NCBI GenBank assembly: GCA_023664325.1 | Contig: JAMPFS010000028.1 | Coordinates: 1-42,638, forward strand | Direction: 5' to 3' | DNA from: Clostridium sp. | Lineage (GTDB): Bacteria > Bacillota > Clostridia > Lachnospirales > Lachnospiraceae | Length of the DNA: 42,638 nt | In this document: positions 9,501 through 18,662 of the stretch, piece after piece | Layout of the letters: every line of letters begins with the position of its first letter | Numbering within the stretch: the stretch's first letter is position 1 | The notes under the pieces: generated by a model | Told to the model about the DNA's origin: nothing | The model's database searches: none | Seen by the model: the letters and a program-made list of their open reading frames with translations, nothing else | Program-made: the position numbers and the translations under genes

Positions 9501-12233
9501 GATTTCATTCCGATCGATGATACGAAGGGTTATGCAGTGATTACCGTGTTGGCGGATATGGTGCCAAACATCGGCACGATCCGGTGCTATGCAGAGGACG
9601 TTGCAGGGAATGAAAGTTCACCGGTTATCACCCTTTCACCGACAGGCGATAACGGTAATTATGAGTGGAGCGTGGAGGCAGATGCCCCTAGAATTGACAG
9701 CTTTGCCATAAAATACCGGGTGGGAACAGACAATGGCGAGTATCATTACGAAACGATATACAGCAGCCGGGAATGGTATAATCATTGCCGGGCAGAATTA
9801 AAGGTTTCAGATGCAACAGCAGGACTTCATGCTGTCAACTGGTACATCAATGATGAGCTGGCAGATACAACGCCTTATACATCAAAGGTACTCACATCCG
9901 ATACTTTAATTAAGGAAATTCCTGCAACCGGTTCAAGCGATACTTACCGGGTATATGCGGAAGTGCTGGATAATGCAGGCAATTCACAGAAAACACAGGA
10001 ATACCAGTTCAAGATTGATGATGAGATGCCGGTGTTGACGGTATACTATGATGGAAGTGCATACACGCAGGAGAATAAAATAATGTTCACGGTTCGGGAT
10101 GACTTAAGCGGCGTAAACTATGTAAGAGTTTCCCATATGGTGAATGGAGTGCTGAAAACCCAGAACTGTGACCTGGGAAATCCGGATGAAGACGGATTAT
10201 ACACAGCAAGCTTTAATGTGGATACGAAAGGTGTTTATGTCGTGACGGCTGTGGATCATGCCGGTAATGTGCATGAATGGTCAAGGAATATCAATACGAT
10301 TTCCACAGAGGTGCCGGATTGTCCGGAAATCACATTTGAGCCGAGTGAACCAAATGGCGCGCATGGCTGGTATAATACGGTTCCGGCTGTGACGATTGGG
10401 AATGTGAGATGGACAGCAGATCAAACGCCTGTTACCACGAAATATCAAATGTGGGCAGATGATGATAACCAGCCGATTATGGAGGCAACCGTAACCGGAG
10501 ATGGTGAGACAAGGAATATACCGGGAGACGGAATTTATCACATCAAGGCATGGAGCAGGAGCGCTTCCGGTGTTGACTGCATCTCATCAGACAGTGACGA
10601 AGTTCTGGTGAAGGTTGATACGGTTAAGCCAACGGTTGATTTTACAACGGGAAAGGGAAGCGGAGCTTCTATTATCGTGAACTTTACAGCTACGGATGCC
10701 GGAAGCGGTATTGATACGGATTCCGTCAGGGTAATGCATGGCGAAAAGGAGATTGTTGCAGAGGTCGCAGAAGAAGATGGCATCTGTACAGGAAGTTTTG
10801 AGATAACGGAGACAGGCGATTATACGATTTATGTAGCAGATCTTGCCGGCAATGAGACACAGACAGCGGCATTTACTCCAATGAGTATGAAAGTCAGGGC
10901 TGTCAAGAATATTACGACTAATTCCGCAGTATTGGGAGCGAATGTATATAAGGGAACATTTGATATCCAGAATGTATCCATTGCATACCGCAAGATAACG
11001 GATACGAATTATACACAGGCAGAGGCATTGCCGGTGAAAGATGATAATGGAAACTGGTCGATTTCCACCGTTTTGGGCAGCTTATCCGAACATACCATTT
11101 ATGCATATAAGGTTACTGCTGTTTCCGAGGCGCCTGCAAGTTCGATCGCAGGTGAGGTATTGGAGTATGAGGGATATTTCAGGACATTATCTACTGACGA
11201 TACCGGAATTACCGTGACAGGTACGGCAAGATATGCAAACGCCCGGGAAGGCGCTGTCACCGTTGGCATCTTTGAGGGAAATGTCTGCATTATGGCTATG
11301 GAAATAAATGCCGGGGAGGAATTCAGTTTCAGTAATGTACCGGATGGCAATTACAGCATTATCGCAACAGATGGCGTATATTCAAAGACGGCGCGTCTGC
11401 TTATCAGAGATGGCGTGGTGGTTTATCCTACACAATATATTGATTTGATATTGTCGGGTAAGAATACATCCGTGGTAATCACTTCAGACGATACACCGCA
11501 TGTCACAGCCGATAATATGGATTCCATCTTTGATGATGATCCGGTGAATTATACAACCGAGGATGCGGCGCTGATTGAAGCCGGAGGAACAGTGGAATTC
11601 AGGCTGTATGCAACCTTGATGAGTGTGTCAAGCGTGTCTGCTAATGAGATTTCTGCCATGTATGCAGTGACAAATGGCAATAAGATTGTTGGCGCATATC
11701 TGGATCTTTCCCTGTATAAGATCACCACAGATGCGGATGGAAAGGTTAAGAGAGAGCGTGTGACAGAGCTTGCAAATGGAGCGAATGTATCGGTGACGAT
11801 TCCGCTTGGAGATCTGGCTGGCAAGTCCGGTTTGGAGATTGTCCGTATTCACGATACCGGGGATGCATATGTCGGAGCCTCTTTAAAGGATATGGATAAT
11901 AACCCGAACACATACACGATTACGACAACACAGTTCTCTACATATGCGGTACTGTACAACCCGGAGGCATCCGGAGTGGATGATAGTACGACAGAGGATA
12001 ATGGCAATAGCACAATCATTCCGTCCGGGGACGGAGCAGCCGGCACTGTCGAGCATGCAGGCAGCAGCATACAGGAGGGAAAATCATCTCCTAAGGGAAG
12101 CAGCGCATCAGTCGGTTCGCTGAAAAGTTCCGGTTCTGCAAAGACAGGAGATGCAGCTCCGGTGGCAGCAATGGGCATGATGATATTCGCCGGACTTGCC
12201 GGATTTGTCACATTGAGAAAAAAATACAAATAA
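6573..12233 (+). CDS. Giant multi-domain cell-surface protein with degenerate sortase-like C-terminus
   Basis: This is a 1886-residue surface protein; no enzyme domain is recognised. The ATG at 6573 follows GAGGTG. The N-terminus has two hydrophobic stretches (about residues 19-38 and 43-66) after a basic start, suggesting a long signal or an anchor plus signal. A Glu/Ala/Thr-rich spacer runs from about 70 to 157. An MBG/YDG-like module with KDYDGST lies near 583-705, followed by several Ig-like modules, two of which open with DDEMPVLTV and DTVKPTVDF and contain DLSGV or DAGSGID motifs. A fibronectin-III-like segment (about 1441-1540) and a carboxypeptidase-regulatory-like segment (about 1542-1640) come next. 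The tail is GSAKTGD, a hydrophobic helix and RKKYK, a sortase-type pattern without a clear LP. It is probably an adhesin or wall-exposed scaffold. It stands alone with its own promoter. Confidence 0.75.
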   Translation: MNAKNRLIERLLQSARKHKILTYPVLAVVAVISFFGNLFNWRNGAGKRVVAIIMVMVMFVSQSYFLTSSATALVDTEEEALIQKELQEASVEHDEEAVTEAQQEESAVTPEEPAEAAQEPTEAVTEAPNQGSSEAVTDETSTETGEDAAIQEEDEEIDSKLDGEKKEIIALFFCCRTKNSAERFYINEHVKVDKDAKTVDLSDLLPDVLTAATAIDNRDEEYSLIPDVWYSDGNMDNRIDIRAVPITSAGQALLYCRQELVKYKVEIANEKTSTSDTKNNGSTVPHYTDGVTPDADFYIVDVEEGSNPKQATLRLSGIKRTGYSLAGVNFIGNVGVGDIVTEGDSSSVTISLKGDIGGQKITLVWQPDSYYLDYYDKDGNLIENTPNWKNWPAEFDDLRDEFWIGEPKIIGSVPGYAFAGKWRVGSPTSTEIVVGGTAVATASESGEVTANPYYSGKNSRVALYPVFEYAGICLNNEKDKETFVDNKMSYKSDASSDTYTASYKDKNAGVGEFAIGVADDASQNHLTDFGLTLVLEGTDRFSFKPTDGQSPKKAGTCEVKVKVSDQHAMGDDPQATEFTIKLNVAKCQIFAQPGDLKTEKDYDGSTAAPFAGSGTVLLPTKDRSGRDHGVAVRCDTAKAAYNSANVRETDPDGRIIFEGGYTLVMRDPDSKENASENYELITVDNGNCYIPGKIKPIKIQVVGKLHMPETSTAYGIDYIRIGEEDPLYTFSVVEGQTLPADLADSWLKDITYETDRKDKTVDDREYYYVVKANIKTDSADIRSGNYVPDISLKQMEEQCFKVEQEDAEGNYVIAGNHSSKDNQWYYGSEISIKALDSTVYDTVYISTNGENGSYHVLGKVYEEYSNNGDVWIYLYSSQTGAFTKRVPLNLLYDGKAPEYVGYEFTQQGEDGASLDFSTEGFNGNYNGLYFPGIGGVMDFGTYTKSTIQLKVIYEDKTSGVRRLHYGLFGADPTQTADFIPIDDTKGYAVITVLADMVPNIGTIRCYAEDVAGNESSPVITLSPTGDNGNYEWSVEADAPRIDSFAIKYRVGTDNGEYHYETIYSSREWYNHCRAELKVSDATAGLHAVNWYINDELADTTPYTSKVLTSDTLIKEIPATGSSDTYRVYAEVLDNAGNSQKTQEYQFKIDDEMPVLTVYYDGSAYTQENKIMFTVRDDLSGVNYVRVSHMVNGVLKTQNCDLGNPDEDGLYTASFNVDTKGVYVVTAVDHAGNVHEWSRNINTISTEVPDCPEITFEPSEPNGAHGWYNTVPAVTIGNVRWTADQTPVTTKYQMWADDDNQPIMEATVTGDGETRNIPGDGIYHIKAWSRSASGVDCISSDSDEVLVKVDTVKPTVDFTTGKGSGASIIVNFTATDAGSGIDTDSVRVMHGEKEIVAEVAEEDGICTGSFEITETGDYTIYVADLAGNETQTAAFTPMSMKVRAVKNITTNSAVLGANVYKGTFDIQNVSIAYRKITDTNYTQAEALPVKDDNGNWSISTVLGSLSEHTIYAYKVTAVSEAPASSIAGEVLEYEGYFRTLSTDDTGITVTGTARYANAREGAVTVGIFEGNVCIMAMEINAGEEFSFSNVPDGNYSIIATDGVYSKTARLLIRDGVVVYPTQYIDLILSGKNTSVVITSDDTPHVTADNMDSIFDDDPVNYTTEDAALIEAGGTVEFRLYATLMSVSSVSANEISAMYAVTNGNKIVGAYLDLSLYKITTDADGKVKRERVTELANGANVSVTIPLGDLAGKSGLEIVRIHDTGDAYVGASLKDMDNNPNTYTITTTQFSTYAVLYNPEASGVDDSTTEDNGNSTIIPSGDGAAGTVEHAGSSIQEGKSSPKGSSASVGSLKSSGSAKTGDAAPVAAMGMMIFAGLAGFVTLRKKYK

Positions 12234-12339
12234 ATATTGTGAATTACAATAATTTCCATAATAAAATAAAAGCCTCTGTAAATAATATAATCAAGACATG
12301 AAAGTGTCTTAAAATATTATTTATTTGGAGGGAACAATT

Positions 12340-12537
12340 ATGGCAAACTCAAGCAACAATGCAAGTAAAAAGTCAGACGCAATGAACAGATTCAAAATGG
12401 AATGTGCATCTGAGGTAGGTGTATCTTTAAAGGATGGTTACAATGGTGACTTGACTTCCAGAGAGAACGGTTCTGTTGGTGGACAGATGACAAAGAAGCT
12501 TGTTGAGGCTTCTATGAACCAGATGGCAGGTAAGTAA
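12340..12537 (+). CDS. Alpha/beta-type small acid-soluble spore protein
   Basis: The 65-residue protein matches the alpha/beta SASP family, which coats spore DNA and protects it from UV and heat. The core KMECASEVGVSLKDGYNGD contains the germination-protease site (E-x-A-S-E-V-G-V), and SRENGSVGGQMTKKLV is the second conserved block. ATG 12340 follows TGGAGGGAACA. The gene stands alone, with a strong terminator at 12591-12639. Expression would be expected in the forespore under sigma-G; a CATAATA -10-like box lies at 12257-12263, but the matching -35 is poor. Family membership is secure; which paralogue this is cannot be said. Confidence 0.93.
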   Translation: MANSSNNASKKSDAMNRFKMECASEVGVSLKDGYNGDLTSRENGSVGGQMTKKLVEASMNQMAGK

Positions 12538-12590
12538 TTACCGTCATAAGGCAGGAACTTATAATGATTTGTTTATAAGTAAACAGGAAA

Positions 12591-12639
12591 TGGCTGTACT
12601 GTAATTAATCAATAATTGTGGTACAGTCATTTCTTCGTT
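12591..12639 (+). terminator. Rho-independent terminator after the SASP gene
   Basis: A 17-bp stem with four G-U pairs (12591-12607 with 12613-12629) closes a 5-nt loop and is followed by T-rich DNA (TTTCTTCGTTTT). It separates the SASP gene from the tig promoter. Confidence 0.8.
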
Positions 12640-12708
12640 TTGGCAAAAAGGAAATCAGACCGGGATTTTGGTATTTCGTTTGCTATTTTGAAAAACTTCT
12701 AAAAGCAC

Positions 12709-12738
12709 TAGACATTTCCACATATTGCATGCTATAAT
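12709..12738 (+). promoter_or_regulatory. Promoter of tig
   Basis: TAGACA (12709-12714) and a perfect TATAAT (12733-12738) are separated by 18 bp. The leader to the tig start is about 90 nt and contains a small TGCAG/CTGCA hairpin (12750-12767). Confidence 0.65.
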
Positions 12739-12837
12739 TGACTGATTAGTGCAGATGGATGGCTGCATGCGCGGATTCGATCATAAGAACTGCAAATGAA
12801 TAAAAGGATATATATATTGAAGGAGGAATTGTTAAAG

Positions 12838-14124
12838 ATGAGTTTAACAGTGGAAAATTTAGAAAAGAATATGGCAAAGCTTACCATTACGGTATCAGCG
12901 GATGAATTTGCAGAGGGAATGAAAGATTCCTATAACAAGCAGAAAGGAAAGATTTCCATTCCGGGCTTCCGTAAAGGAAAGGTGCCACAGGTTTATTTAG
13001 AGAAGGTGTATGGACCTGAAATGTTCTATGAGGATGCTGCCAATACATGCATGGAAAATTCTTACCCGGATGCGTTGGATGAGTGTGGTTTGGATGTTGT
13101 TTCACGTCCGGAAATTGATGTTGTGCAGATGGAGAAGGGCAAGGAATTTATTTACACTGCAACAGTAGCTGTTAAACCGGAGGTTACATTAGGTGATTAT
13201 AAGGGTATTGAGATAGAGAAAACAGAGGCAGAGGTGACAGATGCGGATGTGGAGGCAGAGCTTTTAAATGTTCAAAAGCAGAATGCGCGTAATATCCCTG
13301 TCGAGGACAGAGCAGCGAAGATGGATGATGAAGTGACAATCGACTTTGAGGGATTTATTGACGGTGAAGCGTTTGAAGGCGGCAAGGGAGAGAATTATCA
13401 GTTGACATTAGGCTCCCATTCCTTCATTGATACCTTTGAAGACCAGATTGTAGGAAAGAACATTGGTGAAGCGTTTGATGTCAATGTGACTTTCCCGGAG
13501 GACTATCAGGCAGAAGATCTCGCAGGAAAGCCGGCAGTATTTAAGTGTAAATTAAATGGCATCAAGGAGACAGAGCTTCCGGAACTCGATGATGATTTTG
13601 CGGCTGATGTTTCAGAATTTGATACATTGGATGAATACAAAGCAGATATTAAGGCAACCCTACAAGCGAAGAAGGAAAAGGCAGCAAAGAATGAAAAAGA
13701 AGGAAAGGTAATTGACAAAATTATCGAGAATGCATCCATGGAGATTCCGGAGCCAATGGTTGAGACACAGAAGGAGCAGATGATGAATGAATTTGCCCAG
13801 CAGATCAGTTACCAGGGGCTTTCCATCGAGCAGTATTTCCAGTTTACCGGAATGACACAGGAGAAGTTTTTGGAGACTGCTGCTCCGGAAGCAGAGAGAA
13901 GAATTAAATCCCGTCTTGTGTTAGAAGCGATTGCCAAGACTGAGAATATCGAGGTTTCAGAAGATGAGCTGAATGATGAGTTAAAGAAGATGGCGGAAAT
14001 GTATCAGATGGATATCGAGCAGTTGACGGATCTTGTCGGTGATGCCGAAAAGGATGCAATCAGGCAGGATATTGCGGTTCAAAAGGCTGTGGATCTGGTG
14101 ACAGAGGCTGCTGTCGAGAAGTAA
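12838..14124 (+). CDS. tig: Trigger factor, ribosome-associated chaperone and peptidyl-prolyl isomerase
   Basis: The 428-residue protein has the usual three parts: an N-terminal ribosome-binding domain with the signature PGFRKGKVP (near residues 41-49), an FKBP-type isomerase domain (about 150-250, containing VTIDFEGFIDGEAFEGG), and a helical C-terminal chaperone domain. It binds nascent chains at the ribosome exit tunnel. ATG 12838 follows AAGGAGGAATT; an in-frame ATG at 12796 lies before that ribosome site and is not preferred. It heads the tig-clpP-clpX-lon block, a common arrangement linking folding of new chains to their degradation. Confidence 0.96.
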   Translation: MSLTVENLEKNMAKLTITVSADEFAEGMKDSYNKQKGKISIPGFRKGKVPQVYLEKVYGPEMFYEDAANTCMENSYPDALDECGLDVVSRPEIDVVQMEKGKEFIYTATVAVKPEVTLGDYKGIEIEKTEAEVTDADVEAELLNVQKQNARNIPVEDRAAKMDDEVTIDFEGFIDGEAFEGGKGENYQLTLGSHSFIDTFEDQIVGKNIGEAFDVNVTFPEDYQAEDLAGKPAVFKCKLNGIKETELPELDDDFAADVSEFDTLDEYKADIKATLQAKKEKAAKNEKEGKVIDKIIENASMEIPEPMVETQKEQMMNEFAQQISYQGLSIEQYFQFTGMTQEKFLETAAPEAERRIKSRLVLEAIAKTENIEVSEDELNDELKKMAEMYQMDIEQLTDLVGDAEKDAIRQDIAVQKAVDLVTEAAVEK

Positions 14125-14222
14125 TTTACAATATGGATAAAGGAATGAAACTGGCAGATGTGTTGGTTTCATTTCCTGTTTATGCTGACATGGATACAAA
14201 AGGAATAAAGGAGGATTTTAGT

Positions 14223-14813
14223 ATGAGTTTAGTACCTTATGTTGTAGAACAGACAAGTCGTGGGGAACGTTCCTACGATATTTATTCCAGACTGTTAAAG
14301 GATCGTATTATTTTTCTTGGTGAGGAAGTGAATGATACCACAGCGAGTCTTGTAATGGCACAGCTTTTATTTTTGGAGTCAGAGGATCCTTCCAAAGATA
14401 TCCAGCTCTATATCAATAGCCCGGGCGGTTCGGTATCGGCTGGTTTTGGTATTTATGATACCATGCAATATATTAAGTGTGATGTTTCTACGATTTGTTG
14501 TGGCATGGCAGCGAGCATGGGGGCATTTTTATTGGCAGGTGGAACGAAGGGAAAACGTATGGCGCTGCCAAATGCTGAAATCATGATTCACCAGCCAATG
14601 GGTGGCATGCCGGGTGGAAGTCAGGCAAGTGACATGGAAATTACCACAAAGCATATCTTAAGGACAAAACGTAAGATTAATGAGATTTTGGCAGATGCAA
14701 CAGGCAAGTCGGTTGAGATGCTGGAGAAGGACACTGACAGAGATAACTGGTTAAGCGCGAAGGAAGCATTGGAGTATGGTTTGATTGATTCTATTATTTC
14801 AAATCGAGAATAA
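14223..14813 (+). CDS. clpP: ATP-dependent Clp protease proteolytic subunit
   Basis: This 196-residue serine protease forms the tetradecameric chamber that degrades proteins unfolded by ClpX or other Clp ATPases. The catalytic triad is visible as Ser98 (GMAASMGAF), His123 (MIHQPMGG) and Asp172 (DTDRDNW), at the same numbers as in Bacillus ClpP. ATG 14223 follows AAAGGAGG (14207-14214). An earlier in-frame ATG at 14133 lacks a comparable site and would add 30 residues not found in the family. It lies 98 bp after tig and 26 bp before clpX, so co-transcription with clpX is likely. Confidence 0.97.
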   Translation: MSLVPYVVEQTSRGERSYDIYSRLLKDRIIFLGEEVNDTTASLVMAQLLFLESEDPSKDIQLYINSPGGSVSAGFGIYDTMQYIKCDVSTICCGMAASMGAFLLAGGTKGKRMALPNAEIMIHQPMGGMPGGSQASDMEITTKHILRTKRKINEILADATGKSVEMLEKDTDRDNWLSAKEALEYGLIDSIISNRE

Positions 14814-14839
14814 GAATATATAGAAGACGAGGTGTAAGA

Positions 14840-16132
14840 ATGACAGGTCGCGGAGATGACAGAAAACCATTGCGTTGTTCATTTTGTAATAAGACACAGG
14901 ATCAGGTGAGGAAACTGATTGCCGGACAGAATGTCTATATTTGTGATGAATGTATTGAGGTTTGTTCTGAAATCATAGAAGATGAATTAGAGGATTATGA
15001 AGAGTCTACTGACATTAATCTGTTGAGACCGAAGGAGATTAAAGATTTTCTTGACCAGTATGTGATTGGACAGGATGATGCGAAGAAGGTTTTATCAGTA
15101 GCAGTCTATAATCACTATAAGAGAATTTTGTCGGATAAAGATTTTGATGTTGAATTGCAGAAGAGTAATATTATTATGGTCGGCCCGACCGGTTCCGGTA
15201 AGACATATCTTGCCCAGACATTGGCAAAGCTTTTGAATGTTCCATTTGCAATTGCAGATGCAACGGCTTTGACAGAGGCAGGTTATGTGGGTGAAGATGT
15301 GGAAAATATTCTGTTAAAGATTATTCAGGCAGCAGATTATGATGTGGACCGCGCTCAGCATGGAATTATTTATATTGATGAGATTGATAAGATTACAAAG
15401 AAATCGGAAAATGTATCAATTACCAGGGATGTTTCCGGTGAGGGCGTGCAGCAGGCGCTTCTTAAGATTATTGAGGGTACGGTGGCTTCCGTTCCTCCAC
15501 AGGGAGGCAGAAAACATCCGCATCAGGAGTTTATCCAGATTGACACAAGCAATATTTTATTTATATGCGGCGGCGCCTTTGACGGTTTAGAGAAGGTGAT
15601 TGAAAACCGTATCGGACAAAAATCCATCGGTTTCGGTGGTATTTTGTCAGAGAAGACGGATGAGAATGTAGGTGAACTTTTAAAACGGGTGACACCAACC
15701 GATTTTGTAAAATACGGTTTGATTCCGGAGTTCATTGGCCGTGTTCCGGTAGCTGTGACATTGGATTTGCTCGATGAAGAGGCATTAGTGCGGATTCTCA
15801 CAGAGCCGAAGAGCGCAATCTGCAAGCAGTATAAGAAACTGTTTGAGTTAGACGGCGTAGAGTTAGAGTTTACAGAGGATGCGCTTTTAGCGATTGCGAA
15901 AGAGACAATGGAGAGAAAAACAGGGGCAAGAGGTCTGCGTTCCATCATTGAAAAGGCGGTGAATGACCTGATGTATGAGGTGCCATCTGATGAAACCATC
16001 TCAAAATGCATTATTACGAAAGAGGTCGTGGAAGGAGAAGGTGAACCGGTAATCATTTACTCTGATTCCCCAAGACCGCGCAAGTCTTTTATGAAGCGTT
16101 ATCCAAAGAAGAATAACGGCGAAATTGCATAA
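14840..16132 (+). CDS. clpX: ATP-dependent Clp protease ATP-binding subunit ClpX
   Basis: This 430-residue AAA+ unfoldase delivers substrates to ClpP. The N-terminal zinc-binding domain has Cys13, Cys16, Cys35 and Cys38. Walker A is GPTGSGKT (115-122), Walker B is IIYIDEID, the pore loop is AGYVGEDVE, and the RKHPHQEF segment matches the RKH loop. Length is typical of the family. ATG 14840 follows GAGGTG and lies 26 bp after clpP, so the two subunits of the same protease are probably made from one transcript. Confidence 0.97.
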   Translation: MTGRGDDRKPLRCSFCNKTQDQVRKLIAGQNVYICDECIEVCSEIIEDELEDYEESTDINLLRPKEIKDFLDQYVIGQDDAKKVLSVAVYNHYKRILSDKDFDVELQKSNIIMVGPTGSGKTYLAQTLAKLLNVPFAIADATALTEAGYVGEDVENILLKIIQAADYDVDRAQHGIIYIDEIDKITKKSENVSITRDVSGEGVQQALLKIIEGTVASVPPQGGRKHPHQEFIQIDTSNILFICGGAFDGLEKVIENRIGQKSIGFGGILSEKTDENVGELLKRVTPTDFVKYGLIPEFIGRVPVAVTLDLLDEEALVRILTEPKSAICKQYKKLFELDGVELEFTEDALLAIAKETMERKTGARGLRSIIEKAVNDLMYEVPSDETISKCIITKEVVEGEGEPVIIYSDSPRPRKSFMKRYPKKNNGEIA

Positions 16133-16140
16133 TTAAGAGA

Positions 16141-16175
16141 AAAATGGGACTTGTCGGCATTACAGGTTCCATTTT
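16141..16175 (+). terminator. Possible weak terminator or attenuator between clpX and lon
   Basis: A 10-bp stem with one G-U pair (16141-16150 with 16166-16175) ends in TTTT, not in a long T-run. A second small hairpin (GTCTG/CAGAC) follows before lon. Partial read-through into lon is plausible. Confidence 0.4.
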
Positions 16176-16245
16176 GCTAATATGAAAAAGTGTCTGTGAA
16201 GCGCAGACGGTTGATAGATTGTAAATTAAGATAAGGGTGAAGAAA

Positions 16246-18618
16246 ATGAACCAGACAGATAAAGAATATGGAAATGATTCAATGGATAATATATATTGTA
16301 TTCCGATGATGATTTTGGGAGATATGGTGATTATGCCGGGTACAAGCGTTCATTTTGACATACAGCGGCAGACTTCGATAAAGGCTGTAAATTATGCCTT
16401 AGAGCATGATGTACCGATGTTTGTGACAATGGCAAAAGAACGGATAGAGGATGAAAAGGCAACCGAAGGACAGGTCTACCGGATCGGAACAATTGTCAAG
16501 GTGAAGCAGGTGCTTAAGCTTCCGAAAGGGCTGATACGGGTTATGTTTTGCGGTGTGATTCGTGCTAAAATGTCTCAGTTTGTTTTTGAAAATGGATATT
16601 ATCAGGCAGAGTGTTCGGTGATGGAAAGTTTTCGTGATGAGCTTGAGCCGGAGTACATGGAAGCGGCATTGCGTTCCGTTAAGGATGTTTTAAAACAGTG
16701 TGAACAGCGGAATATCCTGCAAAATCATTTAGCGGCGGCATCTCTTTACGGGGTGAAGGACTTGGAGATTCTGGTTGATTTGGCGGCAGAAACAGTACCG
16801 TTACCGGTGTTGTCAAAACAAAAACTTTTAGAGACGGAGAGGCTTTCTAAGCGGGTGGAAACATTGCTGTCGATTCTCTTAAATGAAATTTCCGTGTCTG
16901 ACATCAGAGGGGAGCTGTCGGAAAAGCTCAAAGATTGTGTCAGCCGGAATCAAAAGGAATATGTTTTGAGAGAACAGATGAAAGTAATCCGCAAAGAGCT
17001 TGGAGAGGATGATACGGAGGATGAAAGCGCGCATTACAGGGAATTGCTGGAAGAGGTGAACCCACCGGAGGAGGTAAGGGAAAAGCTTCTAAAGGAAATC
17101 AAACGTTTTGAAAGCCTTTCTTATACATCTTCAGAGAGCGCAGTGCTGCGCAATTATATTGAGACGGTTCTGGATTATCCGTGGTCGAAAGAAAGTGAAG
17201 ATAATAAGGATATGCAGTCAGCCATTGATAAGTTAGAGAGCGACCACTATGGTCTGGCAAAGATTAAAGAGCGCATTATTGATTATCTGGCGGTCAGGGC
17301 TTTGAGCGGTAGAAAGGATGCACCGATTTTATGTCTGGTTGGGCCTCCCGGAACCGGTAAAACATCCATCGCAAAGTCTGTGGCAGCTGCGCTCCATAAA
17401 AAATACGGACGGATTGCATTAGGCGGCGTGAGGGATGAGGCAGAAATCCGGGGACACCGTAAAACTTATATTGGCGCCATGCCGGGGCGTATCGTGACAG
17501 CGATTGCAAAAACCGGTGTGGGAAATCCGGTGATTTTGTTAGATGAGATTGATAAGACAAGCAGTGACTATAAGGGGGATGTATCTTCCGCATTGCTTGA
17601 GGTGTTAGATGGAGAGCAGAATGTTGCCTTTACGGACCACTATTTTGAAGTTCCGGTAAATCTCAGCAATGTGCTGTTTATTGCGACTGCAAATGATGCC
17701 TCGCAAATTCCGGCTCCGCTTAGGGACAGGATGGAATTGATCGAGGTGAACAGTTATACCGAAAATGAGAAGTTCCAGATTGCAAAGCAATATCTGATAG
17801 AGAAACAGCTCGCAAAGAATGGCTTGAACAGGCGGCAGTTTAAAATAACGGATGATGCGCTTTATAAGCTGATCCGCAATTATACAAGGGAAGCGGGTGT
17901 CCGCAATTTAGAACGGATGATAAATACACTGATGCAAAAGACGGCACGGGGAATTGTAACCGGCGCTTATAAGTCCATTACCGTGAATCCAAAGAGACTG
18001 ACCGGGATGCTGGGAGTGGAAAAGTACAGTGAAAATGACCGCAGCCTGGAAGATAAGGTGGGTGTGGTGACCGGTCTTGCGTGGACGAAAGCCGGGGGTG
18101 ACACACTGAATGTAGAAGTGAATATTTTAGATGGCAAGGGAGGTCTCACTCTGACCGGAAACCTCGGAGATGTTATGAAGGAGTCTGCGCAGATTGCATT
18201 GTCGTATATTAGAACCCTGCCAGATATTAAGAAGCTTCCGGATGAGTTTTTTGAAAAGCATTTGATTCATGTACATGTGCCGGAGGGAGCGACACCGAAG
18301 GATGGTCCGTCTGCCGGAATTACAATGGCGCTTGCCATTTATTCGGCATTGGTGAACCGTCCGGTCATGGGAACACTTGCTATGACCGGTGAAGTGACGC
18401 TGAAGGGAGAAGTGCTGCCGATTGGCGGTCTGAAGGAAAAACTGCTTGCTGCAAAAAATGCAGGCATGACGAAGGTGTTGGTTCCGGAGGCAAACCGGAA
18501 GAATGTAGCAGAGTTTGAAAAAGAGATTACAGAAAATATTGAGATTTCCTATGTGACTTCCATGAGTGAAGTGATTGCACAGGGGATTGTGAAGCAAAAG
18601 CTTATGTTAAAAATGTAG
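16246..18618 (+). CDS. lon: ATP-dependent Lon protease (LonA type)
   Basis: The 790-residue protein has an N-terminal LON substrate domain (about 15-210), an AAA+ module with Walker A GPPGTGKT (366-373) and ILLDEIDK as Walker B, and a C-terminal protease domain. The catalytic Ser689 (in PKDGPSAG) and Lys732 (in GGLKEKLL) are 43 residues apart, as in E. coli Lon. It degrades damaged and short-lived regulatory proteins in the cytoplasm. ATG 16246 has AAGGG eight bases upstream; a GTG at 16237 overlaps that site and is not used. It follows clpX by 113 bp and precedes engB by 44 bp. Confidence 0.96.
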   Translation: MNQTDKEYGNDSMDNIYCIPMMILGDMVIMPGTSVHFDIQRQTSIKAVNYALEHDVPMFVTMAKERIEDEKATEGQVYRIGTIVKVKQVLKLPKGLIRVMFCGVIRAKMSQFVFENGYYQAECSVMESFRDELEPEYMEAALRSVKDVLKQCEQRNILQNHLAAASLYGVKDLEILVDLAAETVPLPVLSKQKLLETERLSKRVETLLSILLNEISVSDIRGELSEKLKDCVSRNQKEYVLREQMKVIRKELGEDDTEDESAHYRELLEEVNPPEEVREKLLKEIKRFESLSYTSSESAVLRNYIETVLDYPWSKESEDNKDMQSAIDKLESDHYGLAKIKERIIDYLAVRALSGRKDAPILCLVGPPGTGKTSIAKSVAAALHKKYGRIALGGVRDEAEIRGHRKTYIGAMPGRIVTAIAKTGVGNPVILLDEIDKTSSDYKGDVSSALLEVLDGEQNVAFTDHYFEVPVNLSNVLFIATANDASQIPAPLRDRMELIEVNSYTENEKFQIAKQYLIEKQLAKNGLNRRQFKITDDALYKLIRNYTREAGVRNLERMINTLMQKTARGIVTGAYKSITVNPKRLTGMLGVEKYSENDRSLEDKVGVVTGLAWTKAGGDTLNVEVNILDGKGGLTLTGNLGDVMKESAQIALSYIRTLPDIKKLPDEFFEKHLIHVHVPEGATPKDGPSAGITMALAIYSALVNRPVMGTLAMTGEVTLKGEVLPIGGLKEKLLAAKNAGMTKVLVPEANRKNVAEFEKEITENIEISYVTSMSEVIAQGIVKQKLMLKM

Positions 18619-18662
18619 GATACCGGCAGATTATGTATCTGCATCAGAAACGGAGGAGAAAA

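Noticed and set aside
12257..12263. CATAATA, a sigma-G-like -10 box before the SASP gene
   Set aside because: No matching -35 at the right spacing was found, so it is only mentioned in the gene entry.
12293..12310. AAGACA/TGTCTT 6-bp hairpin before the SASP gene
   Set aside because: Short and without a T-run; too weak to call a terminator of the surface protein gene.
14133..14222. In-frame upstream start of clpP
   Set aside because: The 30 extra residues do not belong to the family; AAAGGAGG precedes the ATG at 14223, which gives the standard Ser98/His123/Asp172 numbering.
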